This document shows, one piece after another, positions 8,483 through 18,183 of a stretch of DNA of 64,000 bases. The DNA comes from an uncultured Acidobacteriota bacterium (lineage in GTDB: Bacteria; Acidobacteriota; Terriglobia; UBA7540). The position numbers were made by a program, and so were the translations under genes. The stretch covers positions 1-64,000 of the forward strand of contig CALCEB010000066.1 in NCBI GenBank assembly GCA_937900045.1. The letters run 5' to 3'. The notes under the pieces were generated by a model. It worked only from the letters and a program-made list of their open reading frames with translations, searched no databases and had not been told where the DNA came from. The first letter of the stretch is position 1, and the number at the start of each line of letters is the position of its first letter.

Positions 8483-10270
8483 ATGGGAAAAAGGATCACA
8501 AGGCGTGAGATTTTGAAGGTGGCGGGCTTTGCTGCTGGCCTGCCTCTTGCCGGTTCCTCCCTACGTTCAATCCTGGGATCTGGCCTGGGATCAGGCTCCC
8601 AAGCTGGCGCATTACAACCCGGCAATTCCCCCTCGCTGGCGCTGCCGCCGCTCGCCGTCAATTTTGTGGATGTCGCCAAAAACGCGGGCCTGACCAGTGA
8701 AACCATCTTCGGCGGGGAAGAACACAACACTTATCTACTCGAAACCACCGGTTGCGGCGCGGCGTTCTTCGATTACGATAATGATGGTTGGCTCGATATC
8801 TTCCTGGTGAACGGCACAAGGCTCGGCGGCTTTCCCAAGAGCCACGAACCCACCAACCGGCTTTACAAGAATAACCGCAATGGAACCTTCACCGAGGTGA
8901 CTGAAAAAGCCGGGCTGTTTCACACCGGATGGGGACAGGGCGTGTGCATTGGGGATTACGATAACGACGGATTCGAAGATCTATTCGTCACGTACTGGGG
9001 CAAAAATGTTCTCTACCACAACAACGGCGATGGCACATTCACCGATGTCTCGGAAAAAGCCGGCATCACGGGAGACGGCACCCGCTGGAACACGGGTTGC
9101 GCTTTCGTGGACTACGACCGTGACGGCAAACTCGATTTGTTCGTGGCCAACTACACCGGCATGGACTTGAAGACCGCTCCGCTTCCCGATTCCGGCCCCT
9201 GCCTGTTCAAAAGCGTGGTGGTGGCCTGCGGACCCCCGGGACTTCCCGGTGGAAAGAATATACTGTTCCACAACAACGGCGACGGCACCTTCACCGATGT
9301 TTCCGAAAAAGCCGGCATCACCAAGGCCAGCGGCGTTTATGGGCTCGGCGTTCTCACCGGGGACTTCGATAACGATGGCTGGCCGGATATTTTTGTCGCG
9401 GATGACTCCAATCCCAGCCTCCTTTATCACAACAATCACAACGGCACTTATTCGGAAAACGGCATCATGGCCGGTTGCGCTTACAGCCAGGACGGCAAGC
9501 CCCAAGCCGGCATGGGCGTAACGGCGGGTGACTATGATTGCGACGGGTGGCTCGACATTTTCAAGACGAATTTCTCCGAGGATACTTCCACGCTCTACCA
9601 CAACACGGGCAACGGCATTTTTGATGATGTGACGTTTCCGGCGGGGATCGGCGTGAACACCCGGATGCTCGGCTGGGGATGCGGGTTCATGGATATGGAT
9701 AATGACGGCTGGTTGGACATCTTCGTCTCCAATGGCCACATTTACCCGGAGCTAAAGAAGCTGAGTCTCGACATTAAATACAAAGAACCGAAAGTCGTCT
9801 ATCGAAACCTGCGCAATGGCCGCTTCCAGGATGTCACCAAGGAATTAGGCGGGCCTCTTCTGACGCCGATTTCCGCGCGTGGCGCCGCCTTTGGAGATTT
9901 TGACAATGACGGGGATATTGACGTGGTGGTGAATCCGGTAAACGACTTCCCTCAACTCTTCCGCAATGACGTGAAAACCGGTTACCATTGGCTGAAAGTG
10001 CGGACCCACGGGACGCGGTCCAACCGCAGCGGCATCGGCGCCCGCATTGAATGCGTCACCGGCAAGCACCGCCAGATTGACGAAGTCCGCAGCGGCGGCA
10101 GCTACGCTTCGCAAAATGATCTGCGCGTGCATTTTGGATTGGGCGAAGCCACCCAAGCCGATCAAATTACTATCAAGTGGCCCAGCGGGCTTGTGGACCA
10201 GCTTGAAAATGTCGCCGCGGATCAGGTGATCCACGTGGAGGAAGGAAAAGGGATCGTGAAACCGGCGTGA
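8483..10270 (+). CDS. CRTAC1-type protein: Tat signal, FG-GAP/VCBS repeats, ASPIC/UnbV domain
   Basis: An exported protein of about 595 residues. The N-terminus (ITRREILKVAGF, then a hydrophobic stretch) is a twin-arginine signal. The body carries seven calcium-loop FG-GAP/VCBS motifs of the type D-x-D-N-D-G-x-x-D-I-F (DYDNDGWLDIF, DYDNDGFEDLF, DYDRDGKLDLF, DFDNDGWPDIF, DYDCDGWLDIF, DMDNDGWLDIF, DFDNDGDIDVV), which suggests a beta-propeller. The last 110 residues match the ASPIC/UnbV domain (NRSGIGARIE ... RSGGSYASQNDLRVHFGLG). Its biochemical role is unknown; it is often found beside TPR proteins, as here. The frame also allows TTG 8477, but ATG 8483 places the twin arginine six residues in. 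Confidence 0.88.
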   Translation: MGKRITRREILKVAGFAAGLPLAGSSLRSILGSGLGSGSQAGALQPGNSPSLALPPLAVNFVDVAKNAGLTSETIFGGEEHNTYLLETTGCGAAFFDYDNDGWLDIFLVNGTRLGGFPKSHEPTNRLYKNNRNGTFTEVTEKAGLFHTGWGQGVCIGDYDNDGFEDLFVTYWGKNVLYHNNGDGTFTDVSEKAGITGDGTRWNTGCAFVDYDRDGKLDLFVANYTGMDLKTAPLPDSGPCLFKSVVVACGPPGLPGGKNILFHNNGDGTFTDVSEKAGITKASGVYGLGVLTGDFDNDGWPDIFVADDSNPSLLYHNNHNGTYSENGIMAGCAYSQDGKPQAGMGVTAGDYDCDGWLDIFKTNFSEDTSTLYHNTGNGIFDDVTFPAGIGVNTRMLGWGCGFMDMDNDGWLDIFVSNGHIYPELKKLSLDIKYKEPKVVYRNLRNGRFQDVTKELGGPLLTPISARGAAFGDFDNDGDIDVVVNPVNDFPQLFRNDVKTGYHWLKVRTHGTRSNRSGIGARIECVTGKHRQIDEVRSGGSYASQNDLRVHFGLGEATQADQITIKWPSGLVDQLENVAADQVIHVEEGKGIVKPA

Positions 10271-10295
10271 CCGCCGCACCAGCGAAGAAATACCT

Positions 10296-11972
10296 ATGAA
10301 AGTTGTCTTCAAATCATTTGCGCTTGCTCTGATGGCGGCACTTTGGCTTTGCTCCAGGACTCGGCCTTCCTCTGCGGCCCAAGGCGCACGGCCCTCGTCC
10401 GAATCAAAGCCTTCCGGCCATCTGAAGGCCGGTCTTGACGCGCTAAGCCAGAATCACATTCAGGCCGCTATTCATGAGCTTCGCCTCGCCGTCGCCAGCC
10501 AACCGAAATCTGCAAATGTCCACAACGCCCTGGGCCAAGCTTACCTTCAGGCAGGCCAGCCGGATCCTGCGGCGGTGGAATTTCGCAAAGCCATCGCCCT
10601 GCAGCCCGATTTTGCCGCCGCTTATTTGAACATGGCTCGCGCGTTAGAGATGCGAAACGACGTTGACGGCGCGCAAACTTTTTGCCTGGAGGCCATCCAC
10701 CTGAAGCCGGACTGGGCAGAGGCCCATGACGCGCTCGGCGTGATTCTGGGACATCAAGGGGACCTCGTGGCGGCAAAAGCCGAATTTGAAAGCGCCATCA
10801 AGTCCGAACCCAATAATGGCATAGCCCATCTTCATCTGGGCGCTGATTTATGGTTGATGCGCCATCCCAATGCAGCAGATGCCGAGTTACACCAGGCGCT
10901 CAAACTGCAGCCGGACCTTGGCGCTGCTCACTACTACTTGGGCCTCATCGACGATCAACAGGGCCGGGACACGCAAGCCATCCAGGAACTTCGCGCCGCG
11001 ACGGAGATGGAGCCTGATAATGGACAAATCCACGACCGGCTCGGGTCGATCCTCGAAAGGCAGGGACATGCGGACGAAGCAGCCCAGGAATTCCAGAAGG
11101 CCGTCCAGCTTGAACCCGGGAAAGCGGAGCCTCACAACAACCTGGGATTGGTTTTGCTGAGCCAGGGGAAGGCGGGCGATGCCATTCGCCAATTTCAACG
11201 GGCAGTGCAATTGGACCCGAAGATGTTTGCAGCCCGGAACAATCTGGGTCTGGCTTATCTTCAAAAAGCCCAGTGGGACGATGCGATTGCCCAGTATCAG
11301 TCACTGTTGGCGGTGGATCCGTGGGACGCCGAAGCCTATTACAACTTGGGCGTGGCGCTGAAACAGAAGCAGGATTATCCACGCGCCACGGACGCTCTGA
11401 AAAAATCCATCGCCATTGACCCGGCCCTGCCCGACGCTCATTACACGCTCGGCGTGATTGATTGGCAACAGGGAAAGCTCAACGAAGCGGAGGAGCAACT
11501 GCAGGCGGCCATCCAGGTCCAACCCGGCTACGAACAAGCTCATTACATTCTGGGGACGGTCCTGCGGCAACAAGGCAAGCTGGATGAAGCGAGACAACAA
11601 ATCCAGACGGCTCTGCGATTGAATCCCAAGGATGCGGGCGCTCACCAGGAATTGGGCATGGTCCTGCGCAAGAAGGGCGATTTGGCAGGCGCCGCAAAAG
11701 AATACCAGGAAGCGCAGGCTTTGAATCAGGAGCTGGCCAATCTCCAGGCCGCCACCCTGACCACCAACACCGGAGCCAAAGAACTCCAGCAGGGACAGGT
11801 GGACTCCGCCTTAGCCCGATTCCAGGCTGCGCTCAAGCTAGCCCCGAATTTTGCCCGGGCTCACTACGAGCTGGGCTTGGCGCTACTCAAGAAGGGAGAG
11901 AAAGCGCAGGCCGCAGCCGAATTTCAAAAGGCGCGCACACTCGACCCAAACCTGAATCCACCCGCTGAATAG
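10296..11972 (+). CDS. Exported protein with about 14 TPR repeats
   Basis: A 558-residue protein that opens with a signal peptide (SFALALMAALWLCS) and then consists almost wholly of 34-residue tetratricopeptide units (repeated N.LG..YL..G..D.A...F..A..L.P). It follows the CRTAC/UnbV gene by 26 bases in the same direction, so the two are probably co-transcribed. As a helical solenoid it likely scaffolds an extracytoplasmic complex, perhaps with the CRTAC protein; that partnership is an inference from position only. Confidence 0.85.
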   Translation: MKVVFKSFALALMAALWLCSRTRPSSAAQGARPSSESKPSGHLKAGLDALSQNHIQAAIHELRLAVASQPKSANVHNALGQAYLQAGQPDPAAVEFRKAIALQPDFAAAYLNMARALEMRNDVDGAQTFCLEAIHLKPDWAEAHDALGVILGHQGDLVAAKAEFESAIKSEPNNGIAHLHLGADLWLMRHPNAADAELHQALKLQPDLGAAHYYLGLIDDQQGRDTQAIQELRAATEMEPDNGQIHDRLGSILERQGHADEAAQEFQKAVQLEPGKAEPHNNLGLVLLSQGKAGDAIRQFQRAVQLDPKMFAARNNLGLAYLQKAQWDDAIAQYQSLLAVDPWDAEAYYNLGVALKQKQDYPRATDALKKSIAIDPALPDAHYTLGVIDWQQGKLNEAEEQLQAAIQVQPGYEQAHYILGTVLRQQGKLDEARQQIQTALRLNPKDAGAHQELGMVLRKKGDLAGAAKEYQEAQALNQELANLQAATLTTNTGAKELQQGQVDSALARFQAALKLAPNFARAHYELGLALLKKGEKAQAAAEFQKARTLDPNLNPPAE

Positions 11973-12051
11973 CGGCCAATTCACTTTTGAGGTATGATGC
12001 CGTGCGGCTTTGGAAAAAACCCCGTCTGGAATTCAACTCCGGAGGCGGCCG

Positions 12052-12312
12052 CTACTTCTGATAGTACTTCGAGTTCGTTTCCGTGAATGGTGTCCACTTT
12101 TCGGGTAAGTCTTCAAGTGGAAAGATGGCAGTCACCGGGCAAACAGGAACGCAGGCGCCGCAATCAATGCACTCGACCGGATCGATGTAAAGCATCGGCA
12201 CGTCCGCAAAGTTGGCTTCGTCCTTGCGCGGGTGAATACAATCCACCGGACAAACATCAACACATGCCGTATCTTTGGTGTTCAAGCAGGGTTCAGCAAT
12301 CACATAAGCCAT
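12052..12312 (-). CDS. 7Fe-type (3Fe-4S/4Fe-4S) ferredoxin
   Basis: An 86-residue acidic ferredoxin. The first cluster motif is C9-x7-C17-x3-C21-P with a further C25; the second is C48-I-D-C51-G-A-C54-V-P-V-C58-P. This is the arrangement of small FdxA-like ferredoxins carrying one 3Fe-4S and one 4Fe-4S cluster (or two 4Fe-4S). A good binding site (gggagga, complement strand) precedes the ATG. It is transcribed away from the GH35 gene; no partner reductase is nearby. Confidence 0.88.
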   Translation of the reverse strand: MAYVIAEPCLNTKDTACVDVCPVDCIHPRKDEANFADVPMLYIDPVECIDCGACVPVCPVTAIFPLEDLPEKWTPFTETNSKYYQK

Positions 12313-12623
12313 TCGGATATTCCTCCCACAAAAATCCCGCTCAGGGGCAGGTGGCCCAGACCATTCATACTAATTGGACAGCCGGACAAACGCGACGACT
12401 TAAGTCGTGTGGGGAAGATTTCTGGATAGAACCTAGCCCCGCTTGAGTGCGGCGGCTTCACCAATAGGAGGTGTTCGGGCCGAAAGTAAACGCATTGTTA
12501 ACCGATGCGGCCTTGGCGTTGATTTGGAAACAAGGGCGGAGATAAACTGTCGGATCGCATTTAGCAACAAGACAGGAATGCGGATTTTCAATAATCCTGA
12601 GCGGAGGAGATCGAGGAAATAGA
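12313..12623. other. Divergent intergenic region with a 14-bp perfect palindrome
   Basis: This 311-base stretch separates the ferredoxin (minus) and GH35 (plus) genes. It holds the perfect palindrome acgacttaagtcgt at 12395-12408, about 80 bases upstream of the ferredoxin start, a possible operator. I could not assign confident -35/-10 boxes on either strand. Confidence 0.45.
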
Positions 12624-15431
12624 ATGAAATCATCATCGCGGAGAGAATTCTTAGGAAACCTTATTTATGTCCCACTGGCGGCGGGCGCCAGCCGCGCGCA
12701 ACTCTTCAGCGCTCCGGGCACGCTGGGTGGATTGGCAATGCTTCAGGCGGCCGGCGGGCCTCAATTTGAGAATCCACACTTCATCCGCTATGACTCAAAT
12801 TGTTTCACTATCAATGACCGTGACGCCTTTATCTACAGCGCCTCGTTCCATTATTGCCGAACCCCAAAACCGCTGTGGCGGGATCGCCTCCTGAAGCTGA
12901 AGCTGGCGGGCTTCAACACCATTGAAACATACGCCTTCTGGAACTATCACGAGCCGGTTGAGGGCCAGGCCAACATGGGAGACCTGGAGGATTTCATCAA
13001 GCTGGTTCATGAAATGGGGTTGTGGCTGATCATCCGTGTGGGCCCTTACGTGTGCGCCGAGTGGGATGCTGGAGGCTTTCCGCATTGGATCATCGCCCAG
13101 CAGTTTCCGCTGCGCGGTGATAGCCCGGAAAGCATCCAGACTTCCAAGCACTGGTACGACCTGGTTCTGCCGGTTGTCCGGCGCTCCATGATCGAAGCGG
13201 AAGGGCCTACGATCATGATCCAGATTGAGAATGAGTACGACTACTGGAAGCTGCCGAACCAGCAGAAGCTGGCCTATATCACAGCCCTGGCGGAGATGGT
13301 GTGGAACGCTGGAATCGACATTCCGGTCATCACCAACTGGGTGAAGCAGGCTCGTGAAAATGCCAACCCGGTGATGGCCCGCATCATGGATACCTGCGAT
13401 TTCTACCCTCGTTGGAACATTGTCAAGGAAACCGTGCCGGCCCTTGCCAAGCTGCGGAAAGAGGAGCCCAGCTCCCCGGTCAGCGTCGCCGAACTGCAAG
13501 GAGGTTGGTTCAGCCAGATTGGAGGCAAGCTCTCCGTGGACCAGGATGGCATCGGCGGGGACCAGCTCAACATGCTGGCCAAGACGGTCATAGAACAGGG
13601 TGCCACTTACCTGAACTTCTACATGGGATACGGCGGAACGAACTTTGATTGGGCGGCGCGAGGGCTTACCACAACCTACGATTACGCCGCTCCAGTACGT
13701 GAGCCAGGCGGCCTTTGGGAGAAATATTATGCAGCGCGAACCATTGGCGCCTTCATCGACAAATTCGGCGGATTGCTGGCGCGAGCGGAACCGATGCATG
13801 GGCCGGTCAGTTCCACGAATCCCAGCGTATCCGTCAGCGGGAGAGTGAATGGCAAAAATGGATTCGTCTTCGTCCGGGAAAACGCAAATGTTCCGCAGCG
13901 GTTTAAGATGACCTTCCCCGATCCGAACAGTCCTACGCGCCGGTTGATCACCGTGCCGCGTGAAGGTGAATTGGCCATTGGACCGCGCGGCATGAAAATG
14001 CTAGCCGTTCAGGCCCCTATCCCCGGGGGCCAACTCCGCTATTCCACAGCGGAGGTTTTGAGCTATGGTTCGAACGCTGATCGCAATTACCTCCTGATTT
14101 ATGATGAACCTGGAAGCCTGATTGAGATGTCCTTGGCCACAGAGAAAACACCCGATGTGGAAGGCGAAACGGTCTACCAGTACTACGATCCGGATTATGA
14201 GTCCGTTGTGATTGGCTTTCGCCTCGATCGACCTCTTAAGATGTTTCTCTTGAATGACAACTTGCAGATTATTGCGATTAACCGTGAAATTGCAGGACGC
14301 ACTTGGACCGCGGAATTTCCTGCCAGTGTCATTCCACAAACCGGTGATAAGGACCCTATGGACTGCCCGCTGATCACGGACTGCGCCCTGGTGACGAAGA
14401 CTGTTTCCCAAGGGAATAACGCATGGGTTGATCTGGAATACGCGGCGGGCGAACACCAACTGACTACACTTCTGCCGCTGGCGCCGGACAAGTGCGCGGT
14501 GGACGGTGTTGACACACCTATCCAGTACGACAGCCATTGGCGGACCACACGCCTGCGCCTCACCACGCCATCGCTGCCCCTCCAGGCCGTCAATCTGACG
14601 GATGTGAAATACTGGGTGGAGAGGTTTGATCCATCCGCGGGGGAATGGTTGAATGCTGCTCCATCACCTTTGGAGAAACTTGGGCCAGTTCCTTACGGGT
14701 ACGTGAAATATCGCGCCCCATTTGAAAGCAAGGCAGGGAACACCCTTTTCATTGACTCTTTCACGGCGGACGGGGTTCAGGCATTCTTGAATGGGAATGC
14801 CATTAAGAAATTGGTCAAACCCTCGAAGTCAATTTCCATTGACTTGGCCGGCCGGGGTCAACCCGGCCCAAATCTTCTCGAAGTTTCCTATGAGGCGTTT
14901 GGCAGCGCCAACTTCGGACCCGAGATTCAGGAGATGAAGGGAATTCAATCGATTCGCATAGAGACTGGGCAGCAATCGAGAACGATAAGCCCGGTTCAAT
15001 TTCAGCGATTCCCGGCGGCCATGCACGGCCGCGAGCTTAACCAGGATTATTCGGGGGGCCCGTGGCAGGCTGAACAGCTCGGGGCGTCTTCTCCAAACGA
15101 TTCGTTGACGCCGAGCTTCACTTGGTTGCGTGCGGAGTTTCACTTATCTTCTCTTCCCGAGTGGTTCGCGCCGTGGAAGGCGACGATCGACGCGGACCGC
15201 GATGCGCTGCTTTATTTGAACAGTAAATTTGTAGGCCGCTATTCGACACTCGGCCCTCAAAAGGAATTCTATCTCCCGGAACCTTACCTCTTCCTGGACG
15301 GGAGGCAGAGCAATATCCTGACTGTTATACTTGCGTACACAGCGAATCCGCATCACGTCCACCGGATCGAGCTTTCACCCTATCAGGAGTTCGCAACTCG
15401 GAAGACCAGAGTGCAGTTCCACTGGGAATAG
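12624..15431 (+). CDS. Glycoside hydrolase family 35 (beta-galactosidase type), Tat-exported
   Basis: A 935-residue enzyme of family GH35, which releases beta-linked galactose from sugars or polysaccharides. It starts with a twin-arginine signal (SRREFLGNL plus a hydrophobic stretch). The TIM barrel shows the family blocks FNTIETYAFWNYHEP, RVGPYVCAEWDAGGFPHW and IMIQIENEYDYW, with E204 in the N-E pair as the probable acid/base. VSVAELQGGW supplies E290 as the probable nucleophile. After residue about 400 come several beta-sandwich domains typical of long GH35 members. The start has a purine-rich site (ggaggagatcgagg). The stop overlaps the next gene's GTG by one base, so the permease is probably co-translated and may import the product. 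Confidence 0.9.
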   Translation: MKSSSRREFLGNLIYVPLAAGASRAQLFSAPGTLGGLAMLQAAGGPQFENPHFIRYDSNCFTINDRDAFIYSASFHYCRTPKPLWRDRLLKLKLAGFNTIETYAFWNYHEPVEGQANMGDLEDFIKLVHEMGLWLIIRVGPYVCAEWDAGGFPHWIIAQQFPLRGDSPESIQTSKHWYDLVLPVVRRSMIEAEGPTIMIQIENEYDYWKLPNQQKLAYITALAEMVWNAGIDIPVITNWVKQARENANPVMARIMDTCDFYPRWNIVKETVPALAKLRKEEPSSPVSVAELQGGWFSQIGGKLSVDQDGIGGDQLNMLAKTVIEQGATYLNFYMGYGGTNFDWAARGLTTTYDYAAPVREPGGLWEKYYAARTIGAFIDKFGGLLARAEPMHGPVSSTNPSVSVSGRVNGKNGFVFVRENANVPQRFKMTFPDPNSPTRRLITVPREGELAIGPRGMKMLAVQAPIPGGQLRYSTAEVLSYGSNADRNYLLIYDEPGSLIEMSLATEKTPDVEGETVYQYYDPDYESVVIGFRLDRPLKMFLLNDNLQIIAINREIAGRTWTAEFPASVIPQTGDKDPMDCPLITDCALVTKTVSQGNNAWVDLEYAAGEHQLTTLLPLAPDKCAVDGVDTPIQYDSHWRTTRLRLTTPSLPLQAVNLTDVKYWVERFDPSAGEWLNAAPSPLEKLGPVPYGYVKYRAPFESKAGNTLFIDSFTADGVQAFLNGNAIKKLVKPSKSISIDLAGRGQPGPNLLEVSYEAFGSANFGPEIQEMKGIQSIRIETGQQSRTISPVQFQRFPAAMHGRELNQDYSGGPWQAEQLGASSPNDSLTPSFTWLRAEFHLSSLPEWFAPWKATIDADRDALLYLNSKFVGRYSTLGPQKEFYLPEPYLFLDGRQSNILTVILAYTANPHHVHRIELSPYQEFATRKTRVQFHWE

Positions 15432-16828
15432 TGAATCTCTCCCGGAGTTCTGCTACCCAAGTTGTCAACAGTAACCCCCAGATGGCCACACTTGCCAAAC
15501 GCCTTCGCTCCCTTGACTATTTCACACTGGCCTTCGGGACGATGGTCGGTGTGGGCTGGCTCGTGGTCATGGACGACTGGCTGCGCCGTGGAGGACCGGT
15601 TGGAGCAATGCTCGGTTTCGCCATTGGCGGCGTGGCGTTGCTTCCCATCGGCTATGTCTACGGCCGAATCATCGCCATCATTCCTGACGCCGCAAGCGAA
15701 ATAGCCTATACTTCAAAATCCTTCTCACCGGGTATCAGCTTTGCAACTGGCTGGATGATGACTCTAGCCTACTTCGTGGTGTGTCCCTGGGAAGCGGTGG
15801 CTGTGGGAAAGATTGCCGCCTACATCTTCCCGGGGATGGACTCGATCCCTCTCTACCGCCTGGGGGAAAACACGATCTACTTGCCACAACTGATCTTGGG
15901 GCTGGGGGTGACAGCCTTGATCACCGCCGTCAACTACGCCGGCATTCGCCCCGCCGCGAACATTCAGAACTGGCTAACATTCGGCCTCCTGGCTGCCTTT
16001 GCTGTGTTCTTAATCGCGGGGGCCACCCGAGGCTCTCCCAGGAATCTTCACCCCCAATTCAGTCACACGGGCTGGGTCTCCGTCTTGTTGGTCGTCCAGA
16101 TTGTTCCCTACTTCATGACTGGATTCGAAAGCGTTGCAAAGTGCGTAGAAGAAGCGGCAACGGGCTTCGAAGCCCACGAGTTTTTCCCGGTTATCTTCGC
16201 CGCCATTGCCGTGGGGGCGCTTTTTTACGTTTTGGTGATTGGCGTGGTGGCTTATGTGTACCCCTGGAAAGGCTTGCTGCGCAGTTCTTTTGCCACCGCG
16301 GTGGCTTTCAAACATGCGTTCGGGGCAAGGTGGATCGTCGACCTAATTCTGGCGGGGGCGCTACTTTCACTGTTGAAAGTTCTGAACGGCAACTTCGTAG
16401 CAGCAAGCCGTCTCGTCTTTGCAATGGGGCGAAGGCGCATGATCCACGGAAGCTTGGGCCGCGTACATCCTTCAAAGCAAACCCCTCATATGGCCGTCCT
16501 CATGGTGGGTTTTTTGACCGCCGCTTGCATGTTGCTGGGTGAGTCGATCCTGGTTCCGGTTACGGAAGTCGGGTCAATGGCAGCGGCAACCGGATGGCTT
16601 GCCACTTGCGCTTCCTACATCGTGCTGCGGCCCTCAGCAAGACCGCGCTGCATCGCACTTTTGGGAGCCGTTGTCTCTGCTCTGCTGATTTTGATGAAAA
16701 TTGCTCCTTTCGTTCCCGGACACTTCACTTACCAGGAATATTCTGCGTTGGCCCTTTGGATTTTGGCGGGGATCGTGATAAGCAGGTCCGGTGGCACGAA
16801 GGCGGGGCCCGTCAAGAGCAAGGGTTGA
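15431..16828 (+). CDS. APC-superfamily amino acid/polyamine-type permease
   Basis: A 465-residue integral membrane protein with about 12 hydrophobic helices. The first has the APC signature DYFTLAFGTMVGVGW, in which the unwound Gly-rich segment binds substrate. It overlaps the GH35 stop codon by one base if GTG 15431 is used. An in-frame ATG at 15482 (MATLAKRLRSLDYF) is an equally good start and would remove 17 residues before the first helix. Substrate cannot be predicted; the link to a GH35 enzyme is unusual for this family. Confidence 0.82.
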   Translation: MNLSRSSATQVVNSNPQMATLAKRLRSLDYFTLAFGTMVGVGWLVVMDDWLRRGGPVGAMLGFAIGGVALLPIGYVYGRIIAIIPDAASEIAYTSKSFSPGISFATGWMMTLAYFVVCPWEAVAVGKIAAYIFPGMDSIPLYRLGENTIYLPQLILGLGVTALITAVNYAGIRPAANIQNWLTFGLLAAFAVFLIAGATRGSPRNLHPQFSHTGWVSVLLVVQIVPYFMTGFESVAKCVEEAATGFEAHEFFPVIFAAIAVGALFYVLVIGVVAYVYPWKGLLRSSFATAVAFKHAFGARWIVDLILAGALLSLLKVLNGNFVAASRLVFAMGRRRMIHGSLGRVHPSKQTPHMAVLMVGFLTAACMLLGESILVPVTEVGSMAAATGWLATCASYIVLRPSARPRCIALLGAVVSALLILMKIAPFVPGHFTYQEYSALALWILAGIVISRSGGTKAGPVKSKG

Positions 16829-16995
16829 CTCGATTTGGAATCGAAACTGCCTTGATTCGTTCGCGACCGGATCAGAGACGCTGGAATGAGTGGAGCAGGA
16901 CCCACAGATCCCGAATGGGTAGATAAGGTGATAAGGCATGGATGGCACGGAAAAGTCTCACCGTGGATGCGGCCGAGATATCGAGGACAATACAC

Positions 16996-18114
16996 ATGAC
17001 CTGGCTTGATTCGAGAGTTCGCTTGAGATGTTCGATTTTCCTCTTCCTGATGGTGGCTCTGCCAACCGCTGTGCTTGCTCAAAAGGCATCTTCGCAAATC
17101 GCTTGGAAACTGGTGTGGAGTGACGAATTTGACGGTCCGCGGAACACCCCGCCGGATCCCGCGAAATGGACTTACGACCTGGGGGACAAAGGCTGGGGGA
17201 ATAATGAATTGGAGGTTTACACCAATCGCTTGAAGAATGCGTATCAAGATGGCCAGGGACATCTTGTGATCCAGGTAGTGCGGTCCCGGTCAGGAGTCTA
17301 TTCCTCCGCGCGTCTAAAAACTTGGCAGAGATTCTCAGTGAAATATGGACGAATTGAAGGCCGTATCAAGATGGCCTTCGGGCAGGGGATTTGGCCCGCT
17401 TTCTGGATGCTTGGAGCCAACATCCATGATCCTGGAGTTGGTTGGCCTCGCTGCGGTGAAATCGACATCATGGAGAACATAGGGCGCGAGCCGGGAACCG
17501 TTCACGGAACTGTCCATGGACCCGGCTATTCCGGCAGCCATGGGATTGGAAAGCCTTATTCCTTGCCGGCAGGTGAGAAATTTGCTTCTCAATTCCACCT
17601 CTTCAGTATTGACTGGGAACCGGACTTCATTCGCTTCATGGTTGACTCCCATGTGTTCCATGTCGTGACCCCCGCCACCCTGCCCCGCGGGACCCGCTGG
17701 GTTTATGACCACCCGTTCTTCCTTCTTCTTAACGTGGCGGTGGGTGGAGATTGGCCGGGCAATCCACATACCACAACCGCGTTTCCCCAGAAGATGCTGG
17801 TGGATTACGTGAGGGTCTATATGGGCCGGAACCCTCCTCTACAGCCAGTGGGGGTTGCGGACAAGGCCGCGGGTGGCAAAATCAGAAATGGAAATAACAA
17901 TGAGGATCAAGAGCCAGAAAAAAGCGCCGACCACGACCACCCGCACCAGTCCCTCACTATGACGCAGATGCATAAAGAACAACACAACGAGTGCGGCCTT
18001 ACACACCGCAATAGCAAGCGCGACGATGGTATTAAAGTTGCCCAAGTCGATGTAGGCAATGCCCGTAGTCAGCGCCGTGAAACAAAGGAGAATTGCCCAG
18101 ATGGTAAAATATAA
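16996..18114 (+). CDS. Secreted glycoside hydrolase family 16 (beta-glucanase/laminarinase type)
   Basis: A family GH16 enzyme, usually cleaving beta-1,3 or beta-1,3/1,4-glucans. The catalytic block reads GEIDIMENIG with E155 (nucleophile), D157 and E160 (acid/base). Other family marks are KLVWSDEFDG near the start, EGRIKMAFGQGIWPAFWMLG and DYVRVYMG at the end. The frame is open from 16942, but ATG 16996 has a gagg site nine bases upstream and begins directly at a signal peptide (RLRCSIFLFLMVALPTAVLAQ). The fold should end near 17825; the last 90 or so residues are low-complexity and lie antisense to ctaF. The gene has probably lost its original stop codon. Confidence 0.85.
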   Translation: MTWLDSRVRLRCSIFLFLMVALPTAVLAQKASSQIAWKLVWSDEFDGPRNTPPDPAKWTYDLGDKGWGNNELEVYTNRLKNAYQDGQGHLVIQVVRSRSGVYSSARLKTWQRFSVKYGRIEGRIKMAFGQGIWPAFWMLGANIHDPGVGWPRCGEIDIMENIGREPGTVHGTVHGPGYSGSHGIGKPYSLPAGEKFASQFHLFSIDWEPDFIRFMVDSHVFHVVTPATLPRGTRWVYDHPFFLLLNVAVGGDWPGNPHTTTAFPQKMLVDYVRVYMGRNPPLQPVGVADKAAGGKIRNGNNNEDQEPEKSADHDHPHQSLTMTQMHKEQHNECGLTHRNSKRDDGIKVAQVDVGNARSQRRETKENCPDGKI

Positions 18115-18150
18115 TCGCTTGTTTTCAATGTGGCTGATTAATTCACTCAT
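17839..18150 (-). CDS. ctaF: Cytochrome c oxidase subunit IV (prokaryotic type)
   Basis: A roughly 103-residue protein with three transmembrane helices (YFTIWAILLCFTALTTGIAY, VALAIAVCKAALVVLFFMHL, VVVVGAFFWLLILIVISIS). It carries the KAALVVLFFMHLRHS pattern of bacterial aa3-oxidase subunit IV, a small stabilising subunit. It is the last gene of the act-cta operon. ATG 18150 is preferred because a gaagagga site lies upstream; TTG 18159 is in frame. Its 3' 276 bases overlap the GH16 gene on the other strand. Confidence 0.85.
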   Translation of the reverse strand: MSELISHIENKRLYFTIWAILLCFTALTTGIAYIDLGNFNTIVALAIAVCKAALVVLFFMHLRHSEGLVRVVVVGAFFWLLILIVISISDFATRGLVRNPHWL

Positions 18151-18183
18151 CTTGTACAAGTCCTCTTCAGGGAACTCCGGAAG

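Noticed and set aside
8981..9739. A 252-codon repetitive frame opposite the CRTAC gene
   Set aside because: Its repeats are the complement of the Ca-loop motifs of the real protein.
12795..13799. A 334-codon open frame opposite the GH35 gene
   Set aside because: It is antisense to the conserved catalytic barrel and has no recognisable sequence.
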